Source: Cheiracanthium punctorium (Eukaryota; Arthropoda; Arachnida; Araneae; Cheiracanthiidae). Taken from it: DNA of 64,000 nucleotides. The stretch lies in contig JAWZYV010011899.1 of NCBI GenBank assembly GCA_038373885.1, positions 150,159 to 214,158 of the forward strand. Reading direction: 5' to 3'. Made by a program: the position numbers and the translations under genes. The notes beneath the pieces were generated by a model. The model did not search any database. It was given only the letters and a program-made list of their open reading frames with translations, and was not told the DNA's origin. Position 1 is the stretch's first letter. Every line of letters starts with the position of its first letter. Shown piece by piece: positions 53,648-64,000 of the stretch.

Positions 53648-56289
53648 TAGGGTGGATCGAAAAAACTTTTTTTCGAAATTCACATTGCCTGAGTCATTAT
53701 ATGGTGCCAAACTAGCTGAAACCAATTGTCTCCAAATTTCAGCTTAAAATGTTGACATCTTGAGGTTCCACATCTGAAGTGAATGTTTATAATGGCATTT
53801 TTTCAAGTTTTCAATTATTTTTATGTAAAAAATATTTTTTTTAAATTTAATATTTTACTAAATAATTCATTAATTTATAAAATAATATTAATGAATTACT
53901 TTCTCATTAATAAATTGTTTTATTGAAGCGTTACTGCCAGATATCAGATCCAGAAATGTCTTTTTGTACATAAAAAAAAGCAAATTATACTGTAAATTCT
54001 ACTAGATGGCAGCGCGTGTTCTAATGTAACTATTATATCATAACCTAATAAGGCACGTCACATTTATTGTGTGGAATGATTCGTTTTTGCGATTACCTTT
54101 GTTTCAACCACTTGTTTCTCCTTTGTAAGATTGAAGCAATACGTTTTATTAATTTTGAGTTATATTTGACAAAAAAGTAATACGGAGTTTTGAATTTAAA
54201 TATGACCACAACTAGAAGTGAAACGTTTTGTAGTGTTTTCGGAATTCTAGTACTATTGAAAGACAGTGTTACCACCAACATATTCTGATTTAATGAAGCA
54301 TTTCTTAATTACAAAAAAATGGTATACTGTGAATGATATACTGTGATATATCAAAATTATTTCTTTGGAGGTTGAAACAATTTGGAAGAAAGCCTCCTTG
54401 CCTGTGGTAAGTCACCAAGAAGTAATTCCCCTTATTAAAAATTATAATGAAACATACGATCACAATTCTATACAAGTAGCACAGTCTTTGTACACCATAT
54501 ACTTCGATGGAAGAAAGGACACAACTATTATGTAAGAAGTGAAGCTCTTTATATACTACTGTATCTGTGGAAGAGCATATTGTTATGTTGTCAGAACCTG
54601 GTTCTGTTCACATAGGACATGTGACTCCGCATTCAGGCTCTAGTACTGATATTACCTGCAGCATCATCAACTTTGTTACACAGAAAGAGATTGCACTTTA
54701 GGATCTTGTTGCCGTTGGGTGAGATGCACCGAAAGTCAACACTGGAAGAAAAATGACGTAGTTAGACAGCTTGAAATCTTTATTGGCCATAAATTGTACT
54801 GGTTTGTATGCTTATTGCATTCTAATGAACTACCTCTTCGCCACCTTTTCCATAAGATTGACGGAAAGACATCTGGGCCACACCAGTTTTCTGGAACAAT
54901 AGGAAAATTTCTGGAAACGTATGAAACGTTTGCTGTGACAAATTTTGTTTCTATTCGTGTTGCTCTGCCTGAAATTGATAAAAAAGACCTCAGTACAGAC
55001 CAAAAGTACCTCTTCGATATTTCTAGGGCAGTATGCTCGGGACAGTCCATCCAGATTTGGGAAACAGAAATCCAGGAAGGATATCTCATTCAAGCTGACT
55101 TACTACAGCGAACTGAATACTGCACCTGTACGTGTCGACTGCCGAACCAACAGAATGCTTTAAACTCCTAGTAGACTATGTGATGAAAGTGTACGTGCCA
55201 TCCTGGTTTAAAATAAAGAAAATCCCAGGAGCTACTCATGGAGCACGGAATGATGAAAAGAAGTTCATTCTTCCCAGAAGATTTTAAGTGAATCATTCAT
55301 GAAATTATTCAGAAGAACTCTTATTTTGCTCATTCTGAAAATATTCTGTTGGCAATGCTGCTTGATGAATGATCACATATTCGGGAATTTGACCTAAGAA
55401 TAATACTGAAAGCAAGAAAAACTGACTCGAAGGGAAAAATACGCCAATTTGATCTTCTAAATATAAATTTCGATGCAGAGTAGTATTTTCAGATGATTCA
55501 CTGGGACAATCCTTTGAAACCACCAGCTACCATGAACCTCAGTGACGACGACGTAGCAAGTATGATCAGAAACGGTTCAGAATTTGAAATAGAGAAGCTC
55601 CCTTTCCCTTCTCAAGCAGTAGAAATGCATGTAAGACTACTAACGCAAGCATAATTGGTAACATGTGGAGCAAAAGACAGAGATGGGTGCATTCGTTGTG
55701 GAATCAAATCACGAAAGGAACTACCAAAGTTTATTATTTTGCCCGGCATGTGGACTCCAAAATTGAAGACTGATTAAAGTAAAGTATTTTATTAGTCAAT
55801 AATACTCGAAAGGTAAATTTGGTATCATTTCCTTTTCTGTATTAGTGTGCTTTCTAAATATTAATTGTCTTTAAAAATGAAGTAATATGTAAATATTTAA
55901 TAACTGTGTATTCAAAATATACCCTAAAATTTATGACGCTCGGTTGCAAGTTAGTGACTTTTTTTTTTCTTCTTTCTTTTTTTTTTTTTTTTTTTTTTTT
56001 TGTTTGTTAACGGCAATAAAACATTGCCGTACTGTTTCTTTTTAGTAGTTAGAACTATTTTTGAGTCAGAAAATAAAGTTATTGTAAACATTAATATAAA
56101 ATTTTAAAAAATTGATTTTTTTTACTTTTTACGTTAACATTCCTTTCTTTGAGCCCAGTGTGGAACCTGAAGACAATCAGTGAATGGACTAGAATTTTTT
56201 GTCTAAGACTTTTTTGCCATACAGCACCATTTGTTGAATCAGGCATATTAAAAAAAAAAAATTTTTTTGGCCATTTTCACTCCACCCTA
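53648..56289 (+). mobile_element. 2.64-kb DNA transposon of uncertain superfamily, 8-bp duplication
   Basis: TAGGGTGGATCGAAAAA on the left and TTTTCACTCCACCCTA on the right are short inverted ends. ATACATAC is duplicated on both sides (53640-53647, 56290-56297), although the flank is (ACAT)-rich, so the exact length is less certain. The element contains one badly decayed coding region. An 8-bp duplication suggests hAT or P-like elements. Confidence 0.75.
54373..55777 (+). pseudogene. Decayed transposase-like protein of the 2.64-kb element
   Basis: Coding similarity jumps between frames. Visible pieces are VAQSLYTIYFDGRKDTT near 54473, EEHIVMLSEPGSVHIGH near 54570 and NTGRKMT near 54738. The best block, at 54719-55171, has LYWFVCLLHSNELPLRHLF, KIDGKTSGPHQFSGTIGK and DKKDLSTDQKYLFDISRAV. 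Later pieces are ENILLAMLLDE near 55340, DLRIILKARKT near 55392 and LPFPSQAVEMHVRLLTQA near 55600, with stops between them. I recognise this arrangement as a protein family scattered in arthropod genomes and usually left unnamed. I do not assign a superfamily beyond a likely RNase-H-fold transposase. Confidence 0.6.
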
Positions 56290-56341
56290 ATACATACACA
56301 CACACACACATACCCACAAACATTTATTTTTATATGTATAG

Positions 56342-56831
56342 AATACTCTTTATATTTGCTTCTCTTTAGAACCAGAACACTAAACAAGAACTGCCAATTT
56401 TTATAAATTAAGTTTTATTTTATATCGGTAAATGATGCATCGAACTGTAATACAAAAATTACAGCATGTGCAGCTGCGGAAAAGAAAGGACCACTTGCTC
56501 TTAATTTCGCCGCCGTTTGCGTACTGTAAAGTTATATATACCATTCGTTTGCAAATAACGCATACTTTAATTTACTATTAATTTAATTTGCATAAGGGCC
56601 GTCTTCATATTTAATTACGCAACATCTTCGTTTTTCTCAATGGCAACACTGTCTTTTGACTTTATTAAACGAAAGAAAACCTTCAAATTACCCTAAATAT
56701 AAATTTTCATCAATTTTCTATGATAATTTCCGGCGATATTGCGAATTATTTTTTGCGCGTTTTTAAGGGACTTTCTGCAAATTGAAATACGCTATTTGTA
56801 GGAAATAAACACTCAAAAAACTGGTATTAAC
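56342..56831. other. No gene seen
   Basis: Short AT-rich spacer between element B and the mariner-like fragment. No feature is recognised. Confidence 0.45.
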
Positions 56832-57058
56832 TAGACAGGTGAAATGTTGACAGGAGTGAGAGGCTGCTCTCTTCTCTTCTGACTACAAGCATGAATGTTA
56901 CTCAGCTACGGTCGAACTTGAAGAATGTTTTCATGACTGAAAATTTATTTGCTTGAATTTCATGTAACAAACGCAATTACTTTTTTGCCAACCCAATATT
57001 ATCACTGCGTTTGCTATTTCATTTTCTTCATTTAATATTATCGTCTGCAATGTGCAAT
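56832..57058 (+). repeat. Mariner-like fragment attached to element C
   Basis: This is the inverted counterpart of 40408-40633, starting TAGACAGGTGAAATGTTGACAGG and containing CGCAATTACTTTTTTGCCAACCCAAT, a mariner-type end. It directly precedes the 5' end of Helitron-like copy C. Confidence 0.7.
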
Positions 57059-57147
57059 CTATATAAAAATGAATGTTTGCGGGTGTGTATGACATTAAAA
57101 AACTCCAAAACCGTTTGACCGATCAACAAGAAATTTGATGCACCTTA

Positions 57148-57456
57148 AGGTGGATTCATATCTGCCGCGCCGCATCGCAACCATGCCGTACTGTTTCGCT
57201 GTTTTGGACCGTTGGCTGTCCTCGCGGCGAGCTTGCCTTGCCGCAAGTAAATACACCAATGCTCTTCTGTAATTGGCTGTAGCTGTAAAAGCTTTTCTGT
57301 AATTGGCTGTAGCTTTGCGGTCGCTGCGGAATATCTGTTCTCGCCAGATAATGCGCAAACCCTCGGCTCTCGCCACGCGGGTATCGTGTTGCTCCGCCAC
57401 GTGACGTCATTGCGGCGTCTTAGCGGTGCGGTGGTACGGCCAGTATGAATCCGGCT
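57148..57456. mobile_element. GC-rich PIF/Harbinger-type MITE, copy 2
   Basis: The ends are AGGTGGATTCATATCTGCCG and ACGGCCAGTATGAATCCGGCT. TTA is duplicated (57145-57147, 57457-57459). The uninterrupted host sequence is preserved in copy A at 40313-40330 (ACAAAAGACTAAGGTGCATC), which proves insertion into element C. The CACGTGACGTCA motif is kept at 57398-57409. Confidence 0.92.
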
Positions 57457-57629
57457 TTAGTCTTTTGTCACGGAGAAGGTTTTTGTGCTATCCTTTTTCC
57501 TCCAGCTCGCCGATAGGTGGCGCAGCAGAACGTCCAATTCTATTCAACCGCTTGTTATGAAAATACCGTTTGACCTATCTTGACGAAAATTGGTACGTAT
57601 GGATATTTGAACACTGAGAATATTTTTAC

Positions 57630-58510
57630 ACAATCCATTTTGCTATAACTTGCCGCTAGGTGGCGCTGCAGAGCGTCGAATTCTATTCTGTTGGACCGCT
57701 TTCTATGAAAATACCGTTCAACTAATTTTGATGAAAATTGGTACATATGGATATTTGAACACGAAGAATGTTTTTACACTATCCGTTTTCCTCTAACTCG
57801 CCGCTAGGTGGCGCAGCAGAACGTCGAACGTCAATTCTATTCAACGCTTGCTATGAAAATGCCGTTTAACTTTGACGAAAATTGGTACGTTTAGATATTT
57901 GAACACGGAGAATATTTTTACACCATACATTTTACTATAACTTGCCGCTAGATGGTGCTGCAGAGTGTCGAATTCTATTCCGTTCGACCGCTTGCTATGA
58001 AAATAACATTCAACCGATTTTGATGAAAATTGGTACACACAGATATTTGAAGACGTAGAATATTTTTACACAATCCATTTTGCTATAACTTGCCGCTAGG
58101 TGGCGCTGCAGAGCGTCGAATTCTATTCTGTTGGACCGCTTTCTATGAAAATACCGTTCAACTAATTTTGATGAAAATTGGTACATATGGATATTTGAAC
58201 ACGAAGAATGTTTTTGCACTATCCGTTTTCCTCTAACTCGCCGCTAGGTGGCGCAGCAGAGCGTCGAACGTCAATTCTATTCACCGCTTGCTATGAAAAT
58301 GCCGTTTAACTTTGACGAAAATTGGTACGTTTAGATATTTGAACACGGAGAATATTTTTACACCATACATTTTACTATAACTTGCCGCTAGAGCTGCTGC
58401 AGAGTGTCGAATTCTATTCCGTTCGACCGCTTGCTATGAAAATAACATTCAACCGATTTTGATGAAAATTGGTACACACAGATATTTGAAGACGTAGAAT
58501 ATTTTTACAT
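57630..58510 (+). repeat. 440-bp higher-order duplication (three monomers) in array C
   Basis: The three-unit block starting near 57630 is repeated starting near 58070 with only a few differences (for example AGCAGAACGTCG against AGCAGAGCGTCG, and ATTCAACGC against ATTCACCGC). Neighbouring monomers differ far more from each other. This is a recent unequal exchange within an older array. Confidence 0.85.
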
Positions 58511-60347
58511 TATCCATTTTGCAGTAACTTGCCGCTAGATGGCGCTGAAGAACGTTAATTTCTATTTCGTTCGACTGCTTGCTATGAAAATACCGTTCAA
58601 CCATTTTGATGAAAATTGGTTATTTGTGGATATTTTAACGCGGAGAATATTCTTACATTATCCATTTTTCTATATATCTGCCACTAGATGGCGCTGCAGA
58701 ACATTTGATTCTATTCCGTTTAAGCGCTTGCTGTGAACCAGTTCTTCCGTTCAACCGATTTTGATGCAAACTGGTACATATGGATATTTAAATATGCAGA
58801 ATATTTTTACGCTATCCGTTTTCCTATAACTTGCCGAAAGATGGCGTTGCAGCGCATCGACTTATATACCGTTCGCCATAAAATTTTTTATACTTACACA
58901 CATGAGCACTGTAAATATATTCCAAGAATTCATTTAGCTATTACTCACTACTAGATGGTACTGCGGCACATTATTACTTTAACTCGCCATTAGGCGGCAA
59001 TGCAGCGCACCAATTTCTTGACTGGACAATTGATCTCTATGAAAATTGATATACATAGATTCCTGAACACGGAGAATATTTTCATGTGATCCATTTTGCT
59101 ATAACTCGCCAACTCATTTTGCTTTGCTGTAGCACATCATTACTGTAACTCGTCAACAGATGGCGCTTAACATATGAACTTCCTACTTTAACTCACTGTT
59201 GTATGGTTTTGCAGCGTATAAAGACTGCCCTACTGATCGCTATGAAAACTGGTATATATAGATATTTGAACACGGATAATATTTTGGCGTTATCCATTTT
59301 GCTATAACTTGCCACAAGATGTAAATTCAAACCAATAATTTTACGACCGGTTAACTGATCGCAATAGAAATTCGCATAGATGTTTGAACGCGAAGAATAT
59401 TTTTGCCGCATCCGTTTTGCTATAACTCGCCTTCTGTGCCGTTCAACTGCTTGCTATGAAAATACTGTTCAACTAATTTCGATGAAAATTGGAGCACAAA
59501 GATATTTGAGCACATAGAATACTTTAACGCTATCCATTTTGCTATGACTTGCCGATAGATGGCGATGCAGAGCACCAACTTCAAAACCGTTCGACTGATC
59601 ACCTGAAAAATTGGTATACTTACGCATTTGAGCAGAGAGAATATTTTTTTAGTATTAAACTTCTTGATCGTTCAACTGACCTCTCCGAAAACTGGTATAC
59701 ATACATATTTGAACTCTGAGAATATTTTTGCCCTATCCATTTTGCAATAACTCGCCCTTTGATGGCGCTGTAGCGTATTACTACTTTAATTCGACAGTTG
59801 ATGGCGCTGTTGCGTATTATTACTTAAATTCGACACTAGATGGCGCTGCAGCGTATCTTGACCGTTAAACTGTTTGTTGTGAAAATTGGTACACATAGAT
59901 ATTTGAGCATGCGAGAATTTTGATTCTATCCATTTTGCAGTAACTTTGAGAGTAGATGACTCTGCGGTGAATCATCATCACCATTCAAACGATCGCCATG
60001 AAATTCTATACATGGTTGATTACTGAACACAGATATTATGCAATACCCATTTTTCTATATCTATTTATTATGATATCAATAGTAATTACAACAAGCCGTA
60101 TAATATTTATGCGATATCCATTTTGATATCCTATTTATTATGATAAATAGTAATTACAACAAACCGTATAATATTTATGCTATATCCATTTTTTATGATA
60201 AATTGTAATATAAACAAACCGTATAATATTTATGCGATATCCATTTTGCTATATCTATTTATTATAAAAAAATAGTTCAATTACAACAAACCGTATAATA
60301 TAAAAGAATCCATTCATTCCCGTGCGAAGAACGGGACGTACAGCTAG

Positions 60348-63245
60348 TATTCTTATAAGACTTTTGGCGGTATTTTAATTTGTAGTCAGATGAAAATTTA
60401 GACAGAAAAACGTGATTTTGAATGTTTGATAAAGTACGAGGAAGTCCAAAGACCTAATGTTTCCAATATTAATAAAGGTCAAATTCATTAATGGAATGTT
60501 GAGGATGTTAGTTTTTCAGACATAGGACGCTGTATTAGAAGACATACATCTACTGCATCTAATTCTATACTTGGGAGACATTTTATTTACGGGGATATAG
60601 TAGCGGACGCAACAATAGATGCTTTATAGAATCGGCCGTTGCTATCCGGACCGACCGGTGCGGATAGCTTAGACTATTCGGCCCGTTCTGTAGTGCTGCC
60701 ATCTATATTTAAATGTCCGTACTAATAATTTACCAATAATTTATTTAAAATTGTATGTTTATTTAGACCAAAGAAAACGAATTTCGTCCGCAATTTCTAT
60801 TTTTAAAATTTATATTAAAACTGACTGAAAACTGACGCCAACACCGTCGGTAAAGTGGTATAAGTCATCATTTTCAAAATTAATTTTCTCGCTAACTATT
60901 TCACTTAGAGACACGGGATTTGTTTCATTAATTTTCTTAGACAAAGAGCAACATTCTTCTAAATATAAAGGGTAAGAAATAGGGACCGTATAAAAACTAA
61001 ATTTCGTATTTTAAATGTACACAATCCCTAGTAAAAAAATGCCATATCTGAAAGCTAGTCTTAATTTGACGAACTTTTCTAATTGGAAGTATGTTTCGAT
61101 CACTTACGGTTTAAAAAATAATTGCCTTAACATCTATTTTGAATCACCCGGTAACGGTATACTTATAAATCCTTTATTTTTAAGAATTATTATTTAAAAC
61201 CAAAGAGTTAAATGATAAATTACCATGAATCAGAGTAAACTCTTGCACTTATAAAAAGAAAACCAGTAATAATAATCCATAACCTATTACGAATCAGACT
61301 AAAGGTGGTAATATATTACAGAGAACGTGCATGTTAAATCTGTAGAGTCTTATATTCTTTTTTTAGGATTGCCTGTTAGGTGAGAGATGGTATTTAAAAT
61401 TTTCGAAAATGTTATAATTTGTTACCGAATGACTAGGTCTTTGTCCTAAGAATACACACAAATTGAACAATCAGTTAATTAAATTAATAATCCAGTAATT
61501 AAATTATTTCTTTATTTTATTATTTTCAAGAGAATATATCATATTACCTTTAAGATTTTAGTTAATCTGAGGCACATGGCTTCTGAATATTTTGATATTA
61601 GTTTGAATGTTTTATTGTCATTTATATATAATTCATCACTATTTAGAAGTTCCACAAAACTAGGAAATAAAAATGATTTAAATATTTTAGAGAAAAAAAA
61701 AATGAAATTATTATGATTTTAAGTTTCATTAAAATTTAAATAAATCGTTTGAAGTCAATTCAGTTTCTATTCAGCTTTTAAAAATTTTCATTTATATAAT
61801 TTTGAATATTTTGTTTAAAAAAATCTCAATTAAATGATGTATCTTTCTAGATAGAATAGCTGATATAAAAAATGTGATAAAATATTTATTATCACATAGC
61901 TTTTAAATGTTTTTACTGGGTATAATATTCTTAAATGTAAAATGTTTGTACAGTACATGTATTTTGTGAGTTGAACAGGAATCAACCTCAAAGAAATTGC
62001 TTGACCGTACACTATTTCCGACGGTCATAGTATCTTTTGTTGGAGGAATCTTTCCTTTTTTCCAGGAAAAAGAAGGGAAGATTTCCCTCCCCTCCTTTCC
62101 TCCCTTTTATGACCTTCATGATCTTGACATGTGGCTTGGTTTTAAATTTTTGTGATTAATATGATAATAGATTAAAATTGAATGCTCTGAAATTACAAAA
62201 GCACCTCCTTTACTCAAAAACAAAAGAATTTGGGGGCAAGCCAATATTTGATTAAATATATTATCATATTTACTGAACAACGAAATAAGTTCATGTACAA
62301 TATTTAAGTAAAAATTATTGGTTTAAAGGGGGGGTGGGGGTGAAGGGAGGATTAGTTTTTTGTTCTGGTTGGCGTTTTTTCCGTTAGAGTTTTTCCTACA
62401 TTCTTTATGTTTTTAATGTGAAGCTGGAAAAAGCGCCTTCACCCCACTCTTCTACAAATTTGATTTGAAACCAGGATTTAAGTGAAAATACTAATGTTTC
62501 TACTGGGGGGGGGGGGGGCTTTCAGAGTATGAAACATTTTACTGCAAAACGGATACAAAAAAATTCAAATGCTTAAAAAAATTTCACTTCACCAAAACCT
62601 AGGGGGCAATGGGGCTACTGTGCACTTATAAATCCGACAACTGTCCTTGGAAAATTACCTGAATGTCAATTTTCAATGGAGATAAATACAAAATACATGA
62701 AAGTACTTCTATTTGCGCCCTTTCGTGTGCCCACTCCTGCCTTACATTTTTTTATTTCACGACCCCCCCCCCCCCCTGCTTATCTAAAAAAATAACCCCT
62801 TCAATACTGTGCGTTTTTTCCCGACTTCCTATGGTTACATATTTACATTTTAATAAAATTTAAACTTTCAATTCATTAGTACTCATTTAATGTTGATTTA
62901 CTGTCATATGGAAGATAAGAGATGGTACTCAAAAGTGTAGGGTACTATTTCGAAACGACTTGCCTTTTATTTTATTGTATTGCAGTATGATCAGCGACCC
63001 TTGTTCTTGTTTAGTAAAACAATATAGTTAATTTGATATATTGGTAATTGTATAGTAACTTTTTTTTCGGAAGAAGTATATGTGCTTGGAAAAATGGAGG
63101 AGGATACCTTAGTCCGTTCTTATAATGGCTGAACTCTACTAGTACATAACCGATAACATTTATGCAAAACAGATCATACAGTACTTTTATGAATATTTCG
63201 CAGTGCCATATTCTCTTTGGTCATTTGATAGTAAAATGAATGGAT
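60348..63245. other. No gene recognised; AT-rich with G-rich runs
   Basis: The region contains a GC-richer block near 60625-60720 (CGGCCGTTGCTATCCGGACCG) of unknown origin. G-rich runs at 62328-62352 (GGGGGGGTGGGGGTGAAGGG) and 62506-62518, and a 14-C run near 62764, are candidates for quadruplex formation or decayed MITE arms. No exon is supported. Confidence 0.45.
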
Positions 63246-63420
63246 ACATTGTATTGCATTGTGTATTTAAGGCAAACACTACACTTGGGATAATCTGTCT
63301 AAGGGATGTCTCAGGCGGCAAACTTTCTAAGGGGTTCAAACGCTTATTCACGTGACATCTAGAGAAAACCGACCAAAGCTCCAGATCGACAGCCGCACGG
63401 TAGGTCAGAATCCTTGAATG
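63246..63420 (-). repeat. Diverged third copy of SINE family S1
   Basis: ACTTTCTAAGGGGTTCAAACG, TTATTCACG, GAGAAAACCGACCAAAGCTCC and GATCGACAGCCGCACGG align in order with the body of copies 1 and 2. The tRNA-like head region (GGTCAGAATCCTTGAATGACTGG) is only weakly recognisable. It is an old copy with no readable duplication. Confidence 0.55.
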
Positions 63421-63828
63421 ACTGGTGACAATACTGATGATACTGAATTCTGAGAATCAATTTTCGATGTTTTAAATGTATGAATAGAACAAATGAAATG
63501 CTAATTACTTAAATATAAGTGCTGCAAAATATATAAAATAACGTCATTGTTTATTTAGTATTTTGCTTAATATTCTTTAAATATGACAATTTATCTATAA
63601 GAATACTTACTCATTTTACCATTTCACGCCATAGGACAAAGTGCTCATAAAACTTAAAAAAGAAAAATGTTATGAGAATGTGTTGTATTAGGGGAAACAT
63701 TTTTAAAATTTACTTAAATGTGTGCATCTGTACTTGTAACTAGCGCAATGCAAAGTGAAAATTTAAAATCTTAAATTTACTATGCTTATAACTATTTAAA
63801 ATTAAAAATCATTCATTTTATGACCCGA

Positions 63829-64000
63829 GAGTTTTTACTTTCCGAACATGTACCATATAAGGAAAGTATTGTAATCATGAAAAAATCTGGAGTGACTCCA
63901 CTCAATTTTCCGAACACTTATTATTAAGATCATTACCAAGCATTTAAATAAATTTTAATTGATGAATAATTCAAACACACATACCAAATGGAAGCTCAAT
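63829..64000 (-). repeat. Fragment related to the interior of the 28728-29817 element
   Basis: TTTCCGAACATGTACCATATAAGGAAAGTATTGTAATCATGAAAAAAT matches 28829-28872. The following GGAGTGACTCCACTCAATTTTCCGAACACTTA..AAGATCATTACCAAGCATTTAAAT is the reverse complement of 29150-29205. The copy runs off the window end. Confidence 0.65.

Larger units (their letters stand above)
52191..56341 (-). mobile_element. Helitron-like element B, 3'-truncated and split by two insertions
   Basis: Element sequence is present at 52191-52502, 53434-53647 and 56290-56341. It carries the same ~150-bp units as copies A and C (TCGACGTTCTGCAGCGCC, GGTATTTTCATAGCA, ACCAATTTTCATCAAAAT) and ends in ACCCACAAACATTTATTTTTATATGTATAG. 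The CTAG-side terminus is missing. Its flank beyond the TATAG end is unlike that of A and C. Confidence 0.65.
57059..60347 (+). mobile_element. Helitron-like element C with long ~150-bp tandem array
   Basis: The 5' end CTATATAAAAATGAATGTTTGCGGG leads into about sixteen ~150-bp units between 57470 and 59960. Each has a GCCGCTAGATGGCGCTGCAG-type block, TCGAATTCTATTC, GCTATGAAAATACCGTTCAAC, TTTTGATGAAAATTGGTAC and ATATTTGAACACG. Then come about four copies of a ~65-bp AT-rich unit (60050-60300: ATTACAACAAACCGTATAATATTTATGCG..) and the 3' terminus CGTGCGAAGAACGGGACGTACAGCTAG with CTAG at 60344-60347. A GC-rich MITE is inserted at 57148. It has no coding gene. Confidence 0.68.

Noticed and set aside
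57841..58219. Repeated MYQFSSKLVE..-type frames on the minus strand
   Set aside because: They are translations of the ~150-bp tandem unit of the Helitron-like element, repeated at 40031, 57555, 57841 and 58010. They are interrupted in most units and show no protein-level constraint.
57450..59960. CRISPR-like array of regular repeats
   Set aside because: The units are contiguous ~150-bp tandem repeats without unique spacers, in an animal genome and inside a mobile element.
38712..60347. Polinton/Maverick-type giant transposon with inverted ends
   Set aside because: No polymerase B, packaging ATPase or capsid-like frames are present. The interior is explained by ordinary nested transposons, and the ends are Helitron-like with CTAG termini.

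Overview
This is a gene-poor, AT-rich, repeat-laden piece of animal nuclear DNA, most likely from an arthropod and perhaps an arachnid. The placement is an inference from the repeat community: Tigger/pogo, Sola-like, Ty3/gypsy, Helitron-like elements with ~150-bp internal tandem repeats, tRNA-derived SINEs and many short hAT-type MITEs. There are no prokaryotic features. The only recognisable host gene is UBL3, the membrane-anchored ubiquitin-fold protein, on the + strand. Its four downstream coding exons (9771-9879, 10090-10176, 17129-17206, 18942-19006) splice in a consistent phase and end in a CTIL prenylation box. The short first coding exon was not found. The introns are full of repeats, and a long AT-rich stretch with several Pumilio-type motifs follows the stop codon.

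Layout. 1-9.7 kb: a decayed hAT transposase, a ~1-kb non-autonomous DNA transposon, several MITEs and a tRNA-like sequence. 9.7-19 kb: UBL3, with two SINEs that have clean target-site duplications and a ~150-bp-unit satellite in intron 2. 19-25.7 kb: UBL3 3' region and intergenic DNA, with two strong palindromes near 24.1-24.5 kb. 25.7-33.2 kb: MITEs, including a three-level nest at 28.5-30.0 kb. 33.2-35.3 kb: a broken gypsy pol cut by two hAT-type MITEs and a hairpin element. 35.4 kb: a lone THAP-type exon. 35.55-38.18 kb: a full-length but dead Tigger/pogo element whose transposase carries a SINE insertion.

38.7-60.3 kb is the most striking region. Helitron-like elements in opposite orientation bound it: left copy 38712-40406, right copy 57059-60347. 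Each contains an array of ~150-bp units, and each shares a further ~225 bp that includes a mariner-like end. Between them lies a 10.7-kb DNA transposon with ~690-bp inverted repeats and a TCCC target duplication (41464-52151). It encodes a near-complete DDE-type protein broken by one frameshift, and it is itself split by a 5.2-kb Ty3/gypsy retrotransposon with two very similar LTRs (46193-51375). A third Helitron-like copy (52191-56341) is split by a solo LTR (ATAC duplication) and by a 2.6-kb transposon of uncertain superfamily. Two GC-rich PIF/Harbinger-type MITEs, each carrying a joined E-box/CRE motif, are also present.

60.3-64 kb is AT-rich DNA with no recognised gene, a diverged SINE and the start of another repeat copy.

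I see no intact novel gene system. The interest lies in the readable nesting order, the unclassified transposon proteins and possible post-transcriptional control signals downstream of UBL3. Repeat-family names are pattern recognition without database searches.
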